From contig NZ_BPQV01000005.1 in NCBI RefSeq assembly GCF_022179465.1, positions 124,001 to 188,000 of the forward strand: a stretch of DNA of 64,000 bases. The letters run 5' to 3'. Made by a program: the position numbers and the translations under genes. Below, piece after piece: positions 39,329 to 47,842 of the stretch. A model generated the notes under the pieces. The model did not search any database. It saw nothing but the letters and a program-made list of their open reading frames with translations, and was not told the origin of the DNA. The first letter of the stretch is position 1, and every line of letters begins with the position of its first letter. The DNA is from Methylobacterium organophilum. GTDB taxonomy: Bacteria > Pseudomonadota > Alphaproteobacteria > Rhizobiales > Beijerinckiaceae.

Positions 39329-40483
39329 TCAAGCCGCGCAACCGTCGTCCCGGAGGAGCATCGCCCAGTCGCCCGCACGGGCTCGTAGCTGCTTGGCATC
39401 GTACTCGAAGCTGTCCGCACGGCGCTTTCCAGCCGCCTCCAGCGCCGACCAGTACCAGGCCGCGTGCTGCGCCAGGGTCGCCCCTTCGGCCTTGTCACTA
39501 CACGCCGCAGTGAGAACCGCATCCGCCGCCGCACTGGCCGCGTTGTCGAGCACCTCGTGGGCATCCCGGTCGATCACCTCAGAGCCCGAGGCCTCAGCAT
39601 AGGCCGCCCATGCTGTACGGTGGGCATCAAGCAGCGCCGCCAGACCACCCGCCGGAGGAGACACCTGCCCCGCGCCGTCCTCTCCGAGCATGAGCGCGAG
39701 GTCGGCCGCACGGACAGCCGCGATAGCTGCATCCCCCTGGCTCATCTCGGGGGGCTTCGGGTGCTGCGGCCGGGCCGCCCGGTACCAATTGAAGTGTGCC
39801 AGCAGCGCCCGGGCATCCGTAGGCGAGCCGCAGGACAGCATCGTGATGTCGGTGAACGCCTCGTCTTCGGCATCCGCCGCAGGCCACATGCAGCCCTCCC
39901 GATCCGTCCATCCCGCCGCTTGCCGAGCCGCGTGGCTTACCAGAAGCGTTTGCCAAGCATGCCGATGAAGGGCGATGGCGCAGAGGACCGGGGACGGAAG
40001 AGCGGAGGGCCCGGGGCCGAAAGCAGCCGTGTGTAGCTCCAGCGCAGTCTCAACCGGGGATAGCCCAACCGCCCACAATTCTCGCCCCGTCGCCGCGCCG
40101 GCTTCGAGCGCCAGCCCGAGAGAGTCGAACCAGACAGGCTCGCTCTCATCCGTCCCAAAGAGGCCAGGCAACGCCGCCGCAACCGCCCCGGTAAGACCCG
40201 CCATCTCGCCATCGATCCGCTGGCCCGCAGCGTCCACCGCCTCAACCGTGAAGCATCGATCCCCGTCCAACATCGGCGGGTCGCAGCACACGAACTCATC
40301 GAACGCGAAGGCGACGGCCCGCTCCCCGATCTGGTCTTGAAGCTCCCGCGGTAGGCTGTGCCAGGCAGAGCAGACAACCTGCCGCTCGGGGATGCGCCGT
40401 GACCGCACCGCAGCGGCTGGGAGACGCACATCAGATCGTTCGTTGCGGGCGGTGGCGGTCGGGTTGGCAGCGTGCTGGTTCAT
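39329..40483 (-). CDS. Unknown protein of the integrated element (384 aa)
   Basis: The ATG at 40483 follows GGAG at a fair distance. A TTG at 40498 is an alternative start. The product is acidic, Ala-rich and mostly helical, with several conserved-looking Trp and His residues (A-W-H-S-L-P-R-E-L, A-W-Y-W-S-A-L-E). It has no signal peptide, membrane helix or catalytic motif that I recognise. It follows another unknown leftward gene by 56 bp, so the two probably share a transcript. Base composition and codon use match real coding sequence. Function unknown. Confidence 0.7.
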   Translation of the reverse strand: MNQHAANPTATARNERSDVRLPAAAVRSRRIPERQVVCSAWHSLPRELQDQIGERAVAFAFDEFVCCDPPMLDGDRCFTVEAVDAAGQRIDGEMAGLTGAVAAALPGLFGTDESEPVWFDSLGLALEAGAATGRELWAVGLSPVETALELHTAAFGPGPSALPSPVLCAIALHRHAWQTLLVSHAARQAAGWTDREGCMWPAADAEDEAFTDITMLSCGSPTDARALLAHFNWYRAARPQHPKPPEMSQGDAAIAAVRAADLALMLGEDGAGQVSPPAGGLAALLDAHRTAWAAYAEASGSEVIDRDAHEVLDNAASAAADAVLTAACSDKAEGATLAQHAAWYWSALEAAGKRRADSFEYDAKQLRARAGDWAMLLRDDGCAA

Positions 40484-40539
40484 GGCGGTGGTCTCCAAGC
40501 TGGATCAGGGTGTGATCGGGATGGTGGGTGAAGCCGGGC

Positions 40540-41331
40540 TCACATCAGGGTCGGCTTGACGGGCGCGAACGTCTCGGTGGCCGGGAGGACGGTTCCCGCG
40601 GCTCGCGCGTAGCGGCCAAGGAGGTGGAAGGCGTCTGAGCAGGTTGGGAACAGGAACCACGCATCTCCGGCCCGGGTGGCGAAGAGGCCGCCACCGAAGG
40701 GCACGAAGGCGATGTCATGGGCTGCCGCCGCAGCAGCGACCGAGAGCACCGCCACGTCGCTGAGATCCGTCACGGTGTTCTTGGCGTTGCTGAGCTGGGC
40801 CCCGGTGAGGGTGATAGGCAGCCGTGAGGGGAACTCGATGCGATCGTGATCCCGCCAGGCGGCGAACTCGATGGCAGCGGCGAGACCCGACCAGGGGCGG
40901 GGCGCTTCGGTCCACTCCAGGCTCGCCAGCGGGTCTTCCGCGATGCGGCGCCAGAGGTCCGCCCGCTCCTCCGCCCAGTGGGCTCGTTGGCTTTCGTTGT
41001 GGTGATCGAAGCCGAAGCACGAGGCGAGGTGGACTCCGAGCCAGCCCGCGGTGCCGTCATCCGAGCGGACGGGCTTGGGCTCTGCGAAGAGCAGGAGGCC
41101 CCGCGCCAGGTCGTTGCCTTGAGCTGCCAACGCGGGGGCCGCGAGCTGCACGCCAAGCGGCGAGACGTGGCGGTTCCAGTGTCGGACCTCAGGCAGCCCC
41201 GGCACGGCGATACCCGCCCGGTTGGCCGCTCCCGCCACCGCGTAGACCTGGCGGTTCAGCACGAGGCGGGGTGGCGAGGCGGGATCGGGCCATGCGGCAT
41301 CGTTCGGCAAAGCGGTGTGCTCGCGCGTCAT
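40540..41331 (-). CDS. Unknown protein of the integrated element (263 aa)
   Basis: The 263-residue soluble protein begins M-T-R-E-H-T-A-L and has segments rich in Trp and His (H-W-N-R-H-V, F-G-F-D-H-H-N-E, H-W-A-E-E-R-A-D-L-W). No known domain is recognised. It is the first gene of the leftward unknown cassette and lies 250 bp from the divergent rightward genes, with a less GC-rich control region between them. A role in element regulation or host interaction is possible only by context. Confidence 0.7.
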   Translation of the reverse strand: MTREHTALPNDAAWPDPASPPRLVLNRQVYAVAGAANRAGIAVPGLPEVRHWNRHVSPLGVQLAAPALAAQGNDLARGLLLFAEPKPVRSDDGTAGWLGVHLASCFGFDHHNESQRAHWAEERADLWRRIAEDPLASLEWTEAPRPWSGLAAAIEFAAWRDHDRIEFPSRLPITLTGAQLSNAKNTVTDLSDVAVLSVAAAAAAHDIAFVPFGGGLFATRAGDAWFLFPTCSDAFHLLGRYARAAGTVLPATETFAPVKPTLM

Positions 41332-41511
41332 CGGGTCGGCTCCAGGCTTTCGGCAAAGCTCCGCCGTGGCGTGCCATGGGTGGGCCGCGGGTCGGGCTCA
41401 GCGATGTGGACGTGTCTGTCCCACGAAGGGGACCACCGGCAGGACCGCCCCGCCATGGCACATACCTAAAGCGATATGCGCGTGTGCGCAACTATCATAC
41501 CACTGATTTGC

Positions 41512-41539
41512 TTGATTTTAGCGCAATGAAGTGCATATT
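41512..41539 (+). promoter_or_regulatory. Possible promoter of the rightward replication-type genes
   Basis: TTGATT, 16 bp, then CATATT lies in a locally AT-rich patch of the divergent region. The fit to a vegetative consensus is moderate. The start point would precede the ATG at 41582 by about 35 bases. Confidence 0.3.
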
Positions 41540-41581
41540 AGAGGTGTGAAAGGGGATTGGTGCCCCTTCGCCAGGAGACGA

Positions 41582-42316
41582 ATGAGCCCTCACGCCTCAA
41601 CACTCGACACAGGACCGGCAAGCTTCCGCCGCACCCGGGCACCGGCCGCCGTCTTCACCAGACTCGTGAAGTGGTTGAGCCAAGCATCCAAGTTCGCCGC
41701 GACCGGCCTGGAGACGGACCGACCGGATGACAGTCTCCTGATGGAGGCTTTGGCCGAATGGTGGATCGGCTTTGCGGGTGAACCTGAGCTAATCCAGGAG
41801 GATGGCCGAGCCGTCATCCGAGTGACGTTCAACAAGCCCCGCGGCGAGGGGCAGACCATCCGGTACTTCGATCCTGCCTTGGTCGCCTTCGTAATGCTGC
41901 TTTGCTCCCCGGGCGGGCGCTTGATGCTGGAGGACCACGGCCCGGCTGGCGGGTACTACTACGTCCGCCTCTATATCACCGGCTATCGCCCTGACGGCCA
42001 GCTCCGCCGGGTCTACCTTCTGCGCCTCGCGGCCGACACGCCGCCGGGTCGGAAGACCAGGGAGCCGGAGAACTTCCGCAGTGCCCTTCGCCGGGACCTC
42101 GGGACCTATGAGGAGGAGCCGGCCAACGAGCTAACCACGGTCCTCTACAGCACCGCTGATGCCAAGCGGGACAGCGTGGACAGGTGGCGGGAGCTGGACC
42201 AAGAGCACCCGCACATGCGGCCGTGTCCGATTGAGGCGGAGCACTTCTCCTCCCTCTTGGACGTGGCTCACTTCCTCCTGAGCCGGGTTCCACTCGGCAC
42301 GGATAGCGCCGCGTGA
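41582..42316 (+). CDS. Unknown protein of the integrated element (244 aa)
   Basis: The start is set by AGGAGACGA immediately before the ATG. An upstream in-frame ATG at 41531 lacks a ribosome site. The 244-residue product is soluble and mixed alpha/beta, with a central segment G-G-Y-Y-Y-V-R-L-Y-I-T-G-Y and no recognised domain. It ends in a GTGA overlap with the next gene, so it belongs to a coupled operon leading to the polymerase-like gene. Likely a replication or early-region protein by position. Confidence 0.7.
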   Translation: MSPHASTLDTGPASFRRTRAPAAVFTRLVKWLSQASKFAATGLETDRPDDSLLMEALAEWWIGFAGEPELIQEDGRAVIRVTFNKPRGEGQTIRYFDPALVAFVMLLCSPGGRLMLEDHGPAGGYYYVRLYITGYRPDGQLRRVYLLRLAADTPPGRKTREPENFRSALRRDLGTYEEEPANELTTVLYSTADAKRDSVDRWRELDQEHPHMRPCPIEAEHFSSLLDVAHFLLSRVPLGTDSAA

Positions 42317-43074
42317 GCAATCGCGCTCGTGCTCTCGGAGCTTCGACCCGCGGCCTGCGCCCGGCGACGGTAGAGCTTCGGGAGCGCACCGCCATGCGGG
42401 CTGATGGAGCCTTCAGAGGCTGCCCGGTCCCCGGTTGTGGCCGACCTCCGCAGGCCCGCGATGGCCGGGGGGTCTCACTCGTCTACTGCCGGCATCACTG
42501 CCAAGCAGCCAACCGCCACGGGTGCCACTGGAAGAAGACGTACTCGGCGGCCGACCTAAAGCCCTATCGGGCGGCAGCTCGCCGGTTCATCCGGGCCAAC
42601 CCGCATGACATCTGGATCGTCCACGCCTTGTTCGCGCTAGAGGAAACGTTGCGACATGCCGGCCCGGTGCACCGGGTGGTCGATACGTACCGGATGGCGC
42701 CCGCCGACAAGGCCAGGGCGGCGCTCGCTCGGATGCGCCGTTGGGAGGTACCGCCGGAGAAGCTTCTCGTGAACTACCTCGCAGTGTGCTGCGCCATAGA
42801 GGAGGACCCGATCCGGGCCGGAAGCGAGACCGAAAACTACCGCCGCGTTCAGGCCGCGAAGGCGTGCGCCCGGATGGCCGCAAGCAACAGGGAGGATTAC
42901 CTGCCGGCCCGTCATAAGCGATACGCTCGAAGCACCGGCCTCGCCCTGGTGCATCTTGGGCGGATGCTGGAGGCGGCGTGCGAACACGTTCACGGCTATC
43001 ACCTCCCCGCCATCCTCGCCCTGGCCCACGAGGCAGCGACTTCACGGAGGGACCGCGATGCTGCTACGCGGTGA
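42313..43074 (+). CDS. Zinc-finger-like protein upstream of the polymerase-like gene
   Basis: The GTG start overlaps the previous stop (GTGA). The 253-residue protein has a Cys/His-rich N-terminal module, C-P-V-P-G-C-G-R-P then Y-C-R-H-H-C and H-G-C-H-W, a plausible treble-clef zinc site near residues 37-76. A helical C-terminal part carries many Ala/Arg. The gene overlaps the polymerase-like gene by 17 bp. Phage proteins with this kind of module often bind DNA. A replication accessory role is a guess from context. Confidence 0.65.
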   Translation: MSNRARALGASTRGLRPATVELRERTAMRADGAFRGCPVPGCGRPPQARDGRGVSLVYCRHHCQAANRHGCHWKKTYSAADLKPYRAAARRFIRANPHDIWIVHALFALEETLRHAGPVHRVVDTYRMAPADKARAALARMRRWEVPPEKLLVNYLAVCCAIEEDPIRAGSETENYRRVQAAKACARMAASNREDYLPARHKRYARSTGLALVHLGRMLEAACEHVHGYHLPAILALAHEAATSRRDRDAATR

Positions 43075-44443
43075 ATGGATGGAGACCCCTAGCGGCGGGA
43101 TGACGGAGGTGGCCTTACAACCCCCTGATATGGAGGCGTTTGTCCGGGACGCGCAGGATGGTGCTCGCATGGAGCACATGTTCGATCCTTGGCTGACGTG
43201 CAGCAACAGGCTGGCGCAGACAGTCGCCGCAAACCTGCATTCCAGTTGGGACTTGGTGGCACCTCCGCGGCAGCGCGTGATGCGGGCAGTTGACCGAAAG
43301 AACCTGCAAGCGGTCATCCAGGCCCTAGCCGCCAACTTCACGTACTCCGCCGCCATCGGTGTGTGGCCACCGAGCTTCGGTGTCAGCCTCCGGGCGGAGA
43401 AGCAGCCGACCACCCGGTACGACCGGCCGGGCTTCAAAGGGCTGCCGCGCATCCTCCGGCTGCTCGCCTCGCCAGAGGTCAGCATGATCCGGCTGGAGAA
43501 GTCCCAAACGAAGGGCACCGCAAGCAGGGTGACGGCTTCACCCACCTTCCTGTCAGAGTACCGGACACTGAAGGCATTCGGCCTTGGGCCTGAGAAGTTC
43601 GGCCAAGTGCTCGAACGCGAGACCATCTATCTTAGCCGGAAGACGAGGGACTACGCTGCCGACCTGGAGGAGCGGGAACTCATTAACTACGGCCCTAGCC
43701 CGGAGGCGGATCAATTTCGGTCAGAGCTGTTGCGGATCAACAGTGCCCTGGCGGCGGCCGACATCGGCTTAGAGCCCGACGATGGTCCACCCGTCATCAC
43801 CAGCATCCGCCTCTTGCGCCGCTACTTCAACCTGCCCGCGGATGCCCCCGAAGGCACCGAGCGGTTTGACCTCGGCGGCCGGCTATTCGGCGGCTGGTGG
43901 CAATCGCTCCCGTCCGCGCGGCGCCGAGCCATCCGCATTGAGGGGGAGCACATCGCGGACCTGGACTTCGCGGCCATGTTCCTTCGCTTGGCTTACGTCG
44001 AGGTGGGAGAGGAGCCGCCATCAGGAGACCTATACGCGGCAGTCCCCGGGCTGGCCGGAGAGCGGTGGCGGCTTGGTCTGAAGAAGTTCACCCTGGCCAT
44101 GCTCTGCCGCAACACTCCGATCACCCGATTTCCGAAGGGTACCCGGGAAGAGTTTCCGGCCCGCCTTCCTGCTTCGGAAGTGCGGGAAGCCATCCTCGCG
44201 GGCCACCCCGCCCTAGTCCCGATCTTCGAGACCGGAGCCGGTCTTCGCCTGATGTTTCGGGAGTCACAGGTCTTGGTGGCGGCGCTTTTGGCCCTCGCTG
44301 AGGAACGAGTGCCGGCCCTGCCGATGCACGATGGGTTGATGGTCGCCCGTTCGAAGGCAGACCGGGTGGCGGCAATCATGGGAGACGCGGCTCAGGATGT
44401 GACGGGCCACCGCCTCCCTATCGTACTGAAGTCACTGTACTAA
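43058..44443 (+). CDS. Minimal DNA polymerase A-like palm protein
   Basis: The 461-residue protein starts at an ATG after GGAGG. Its C-terminal half resembles a family-A polymerase palm. Motif A is D-L-D-F-A-A-M-F-L-R-L with Asp303. A finger-like helix K-K-F-T-L-A-M-L-C-R-N follows, and motif C is P-M-H-D-G with Asp425. The steric-gate Glu of motif A is Phe and the Glu of H-D-E is Gly. Motifs A and C are only 122 residues apart, about 50 fewer than in Pol I. There is no visible 3'-5' exonuclease domain. It could copy DNA for the element or be a primase-polymerase-like enzyme. Similar unknown proteins occur in Rhizobiales elements. Confidence 0.6.
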   Translation: MLLRGEWMETPSGGMTEVALQPPDMEAFVRDAQDGARMEHMFDPWLTCSNRLAQTVAANLHSSWDLVAPPRQRVMRAVDRKNLQAVIQALAANFTYSAAIGVWPPSFGVSLRAEKQPTTRYDRPGFKGLPRILRLLASPEVSMIRLEKSQTKGTASRVTASPTFLSEYRTLKAFGLGPEKFGQVLERETIYLSRKTRDYAADLEERELINYGPSPEADQFRSELLRINSALAAADIGLEPDDGPPVITSIRLLRRYFNLPADAPEGTERFDLGGRLFGGWWQSLPSARRRAIRIEGEHIADLDFAAMFLRLAYVEVGEEPPSGDLYAAVPGLAGERWRLGLKKFTLAMLCRNTPITRFPKGTREEFPARLPASEVREAILAGHPALVPIFETGAGLRLMFRESQVLVAALLALAEERVPALPMHDGLMVARSKADRVAAIMGDAAQDVTGHRLPIVLKSLY

Positions 44444-44449
44444 TTACTC

Positions 44450-44473
44450 GCCACCTAAAGGTCCTCTGGTGGC
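44450..44473 (+). terminator. Possible terminator after the polymerase-like gene
   Basis: GCCACC and GGTGGC pair as a 6-bp stem around a 12-base loop, 7 bp after the stop. It is modest in strength. Confidence 0.35.
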
Positions 44474-44781
44474 CCTTGGTGTCATCGTTTCAACCATCCC
44501 ATCCCGCCGCCCATTGAGGTGGCGAGGCCGGGTTCGAGGGTGAGGGAGCAAGCCTCCGATCCCCTGCCGAGTGAGACCGTCGCGGTGGTCTGTCCCATCG
44601 CTCTCAGGCTCTCACCATCCCCTCGGCGCATGAGGCCGAGACCTGTCGTGATGCTCCGAGCGCCTACCCCGCGCCAGCATCACGGCCCCTAGCGAAATGG
44701 GATCGGAGGCAGAGTGGCCCCCGTCCTCACCGCAGTACCCCGCAATCACACCACCGCCGAGCAACCGCTTCGGAGGGCTCG
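44474..44781. other. Gap between early-type and virion-type genes
   Basis: About 310 bp without a credible gene separate the polymerase-like gene from the ejection-type genes. In related podoviruses the capsid, portal and tail genes would be expected here, so this could be a deletion scar. A late promoter is likely but no consensus was recognised. Confidence 0.4.
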
Positions 44782-47544
44782 ATGAGTCCTGCCCGCGATC
44801 CCTCTCGGCCCTCTTCAGGATCACCTATGCCCAGAGATCAGTACCGTCCCGTAGACCGATACGAGCCCCTTCGCCCCGTAGCCGCCCCCGTCGATAGCTT
44901 CGTGCGGGCTCAAGAACCGTCCCGAGACACCAACCTCCAAGACCTTGCCCGCTCCCTCTCCAACCTCGGGGGCTCCCTCGGTGGTCTCGTGGGCCAGCGC
45001 GATAAGCAGGCCGAAGAGGCGGATGCGATCCGGGGGGAGGCTGCCTTCCACCGCAGCACCGAGAAGGGCTTTGCGGAGGCCGTAGCGTCCGGCCAGGTGC
45101 CCGCTCAGTACAGCCAGTCCTTCATGCGCGGCTGGAAGAAGGCCCAGGGAGACGTGGCCGGGGGGCAGCTCCTCCAGCAGTTCGATGCCGCCTACAGCCA
45201 GTGGCCGGGCAAGACCTCAAGCGATCCGCAGGCCTACGACACGTTCGTCTCGGACTTCCTGAGGCAGAACATCAAGACCGACGATCCCGACATCCTGGCC
45301 GGTCTCAATCCCCGGGTCCGCCAGCTCTCGGAGAACTACCTGCACCGGCACATCGGGGATGCCTCGAAGGCGGCCACGCAGGGCCTGCTCGATGCCGCCG
45401 CGGCGCAGGACTCCCAGGCGCTCGAAGCCGCCAACACGGCCGGTCTCGCGAGCCGCCGGGGCACGGACTACGAGGCGGCCTTCCGGCAGATCGAAGCCAA
45501 CCGCGAAGCCAAGCTCAAGATCGGCGCCAACGCCCAGGACTACGACCAGAAGGTGGTGGTGGACGGGGTGACCGCGGCGGCCATCCAGCACCGTGACCCG
45601 AAGATCCTCGACTTCCTGGACCGCAAGGTGCCCGGGCGGGACTACGCTTGGTCGAACACACCGTACGGCCGGGAGCAGCGGCAGAAGACCATCGATACGC
45701 TGGAGACGATGGGACGCCGGTCCATTGCCGACGACGAGAAGCGCCGCCGGGAGGAGAAGGCGGAACTGAAGGATACGGTCACCCGCGACACCATCCAGGC
45801 CATCACCAAAGACCCCCGAGCCCCGGTGCCGGAGGATCTGCTGGCCCGTGGCGAGAAGGTGGACCCGGACTTCCGCATCAACGTCATCCGCTGGCGGGAT
45901 GCCATCGCGAAGGGTGGCCAGACCTCAGACCCGGAGGAGCTGCTGGCGGTCACCTCCGACATCCTCAACGGCGGTGGTCTTCGGCGCGTGCAGCGAGCCA
46001 TGGACGAGCGGGTCTTCAAGAACCAGGAGGACCTGACGCGAGCCTGGAAGCTGGCTGAGAGCATGAAGGAGCACGGCGGCAAGCTCGATGCCGTCACCAA
46101 GCTCCAGTCGTTCCGGGATCTCACGGCTACCATCAAGAAGCGCACCGCCACCGAGAAGGACCTCTCGGCGACCTTCGATGATGGGTCCTTCTCAGCGGAG
46201 GGGCTTCAGGCCATGTCGGACCTGCGGCTCCAGGTCCTCCAGTGGTCCGCGGAGAACCCGAACGCAGGCGCCATCGAGCAAGAGGAGGCGGTGGCGAAGT
46301 TCGGCGCTGCGCTCCTGAAGCGTCTCCCGCAGCCCGACGCCATCGGCAAACCGAGCTACGACCGGCAGGGGGTCGAAGGGCCGAACACCTACGAGGCCAA
46401 GCCGCCGGAGGAGAGCACGGGCAATCCCGCCGTCACCGCCGTGCCGAACCCGATGCAACCCGCCGCTCCGGCTTACGGGAACCGTGACGTTCAGGTCCCG
46501 AGCGGCCTCCCGGGCGTGTTGGAGGAGCAGAGCCGTTCCCCGCAAGCCCCGCAGGCCAGCACCACCACTGCCACTCCCAGCCCTGCACCTCAGGCCGCCC
46601 AGCCCGAGGCCGTCTCCGCGTGGTTCAACGGGCTCACACCGGAGCAGCGCAGCCGCCTGGAGCTGAAGGCCGCGGAGGAGCGCAAGCCCCTGATGCTCAA
46701 GGCGCAGGAGGTCTACGACCGGGGCGTGGCTGCCGGGGCCATCAAGCCGCCGCCCGCCGCTCCCGCTCCGAGCCCAGGCCCCGGCAAGCAGTCCAGCCTC
46801 CGGGCCCCTGACGGGACGCCCATCGAGACAGCCTCCGCCGCGAGCGCCACCAACACCACGGACGGGGACGACTACGAGGGTGACCGCCAGGCCATCGCGG
46901 CAGCCTTCGCGCATGCCCTCGGTGACACGAAGCGGCGCCCTGTCGGCGGGTACGTCTCGGCTCAGCTCCGGGACGATCCGCAGGCCGCCCGCATCCTGGA
47001 CTTCGTGGCGGGGCCGGAGAGCGGGGGCAACTATAACGCCTTCTTCGGCAATGGGCGGTCCACCAAGGACCTCTCGGCGATGACGCTCGACCAGGTGATG
47101 GCGTGGTCAAGAAATCGGGGCACTCAGTCTTCCGCCACCGGCCGATATCAGTTCATGGCGGGCACGCTGAGGGGCCTGAAGGAGGAACTGGGCCTGTCCG
47201 GCTCGGAGCCCTTCACACCCGCTTTGCAGGACCGGCTCGCCCTCCAGCTCCTGGAGCGGCGCGGCTACTCCGAGTGGCGGGCCGGTAGGATCTCAGACGC
47301 CGCGTTCGCCAATCGTCTCGCCCTCGAATGGGCCAGCCTGCCGAACGTCACGGCGCAGAACGGGCGGCCCGCCGGGGTCTCCGCCTATGCGGGTGACGGG
47401 CTGAACAAGAGCTTGGTGAGCCCCGCGTCGGTCCTGTCGGCTCTCCGTGGTGGTGGTGACGGCCCCGGCTTCCTCGGCCGGCTCTTCGGCAGGGGCCGCC
47501 GCATGGCCCCGCCGCAGCGTCCCGACAACGAGACCAACGTCTAG
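44782..47544 (+). CDS. Podovirus-type internal virion protein with C-terminal lysozyme domain
   Basis: The ATG follows CGGAGGG. The 920-residue protein has a long, charged, helical body (about residues 40-560), a Pro/Ala/Ser-rich linker (about 560-720) and a C-terminal lambda-type lysozyme/transglycosylase (about 738-885). The last contains G-P-E-S-G-G-N-Y-N with probable catalytic Glu746, then S-S-A-T-G-R-Y-Q-F and A-L-E-W-A-S-L-P. Size and position before a giant protein fit the ejection proteins of T7-like phages (gp15/gp16), which puncture the cell wall during DNA entry. In T7 the lytic domain is on gp16, so the arrangement differs. Confidence 0.75.
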   Translation: MSPARDPSRPSSGSPMPRDQYRPVDRYEPLRPVAAPVDSFVRAQEPSRDTNLQDLARSLSNLGGSLGGLVGQRDKQAEEADAIRGEAAFHRSTEKGFAEAVASGQVPAQYSQSFMRGWKKAQGDVAGGQLLQQFDAAYSQWPGKTSSDPQAYDTFVSDFLRQNIKTDDPDILAGLNPRVRQLSENYLHRHIGDASKAATQGLLDAAAAQDSQALEAANTAGLASRRGTDYEAAFRQIEANREAKLKIGANAQDYDQKVVVDGVTAAAIQHRDPKILDFLDRKVPGRDYAWSNTPYGREQRQKTIDTLETMGRRSIADDEKRRREEKAELKDTVTRDTIQAITKDPRAPVPEDLLARGEKVDPDFRINVIRWRDAIAKGGQTSDPEELLAVTSDILNGGGLRRVQRAMDERVFKNQEDLTRAWKLAESMKEHGGKLDAVTKLQSFRDLTATIKKRTATEKDLSATFDDGSFSAEGLQAMSDLRLQVLQWSAENPNAGAIEQEEAVAKFGAALLKRLPQPDAIGKPSYDRQGVEGPNTYEAKPPEESTGNPAVTAVPNPMQPAAPAYGNRDVQVPSGLPGVLEEQSRSPQAPQASTTTATPSPAPQAAQPEAVSAWFNGLTPEQRSRLELKAAEERKPLMLKAQEVYDRGVAAGAIKPPPAAPAPSPGPGKQSSLRAPDGTPIETASAASATNTTDGDDYEGDRQAIAAAFAHALGDTKRRPVGGYVSAQLRDDPQAARILDFVAGPESGGNYNAFFGNGRSTKDLSAMTLDQVMAWSRNRGTQSSATGRYQFMAGTLRGLKEELGLSGSEPFTPALQDRLALQLLERRGYSEWRAGRISDAAFANRLALEWASLPNVTAQNGRPAGVSAYAGDGLNKSLVSPASVLSALRGGGDGPGFLGRLFGRGRRMAPPQRPDNETNV

Positions 47545-47566
47545 CAGTCCCTTCGGAGATCAGACC

Positions 47567-47842
47567 ATGAGCAACGACCAGACGGGCGTGGCTGCGGGCA
47601 TCGTGCGCCTCTTCGAGGAAGCGCAACGGGAAGCCGCCACCAAGGCCAACATCGAGCGGATCATCACGGAGGCTTTCGCCAGCGTCGATAGGCTTGAGCC
47701 GGGCGCCACGCCGGAGGAACGGGCCCAACAGTGGGACGCCATCTTCGAGCACATGTGGCGCGGCTTCGGCTGCAACGTCCTCCCGTTCCCCGAGCGCACC
47801 GGGAGCAACAGCACCACCAGCCTCGCGGGAGACGCGGCGTGA
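47567..47842 (+). CDS. Small protein between the two ejection-type genes
   Basis: The 91-residue acidic protein starts after GGAGAT at 47567. It has a helical N-terminus (G-I-V-R-L-F-E-E-A-Q-R-E-A) and ends just before a GTGA overlap with the giant gene, so its translation should be coupled to it. It could be a chaperone or small internal virion protein. No homologous family is recognised from sequence. Confidence 0.7.
   Translation: MSNDQTGVAAGIVRLFEEAQREAATKANIERIITEAFASVDRLEPGATPEERAQQWDAIFEHMWRGFGCNVLPFPERTGSNSTTSLAGDAA

Noticed and set aside
44697-44897. Small frame overlapping the start of the lysozyme-bearing protein
   Set aside because: It has no ribosome site, low-complexity product and overlaps a well-supported start in another frame.
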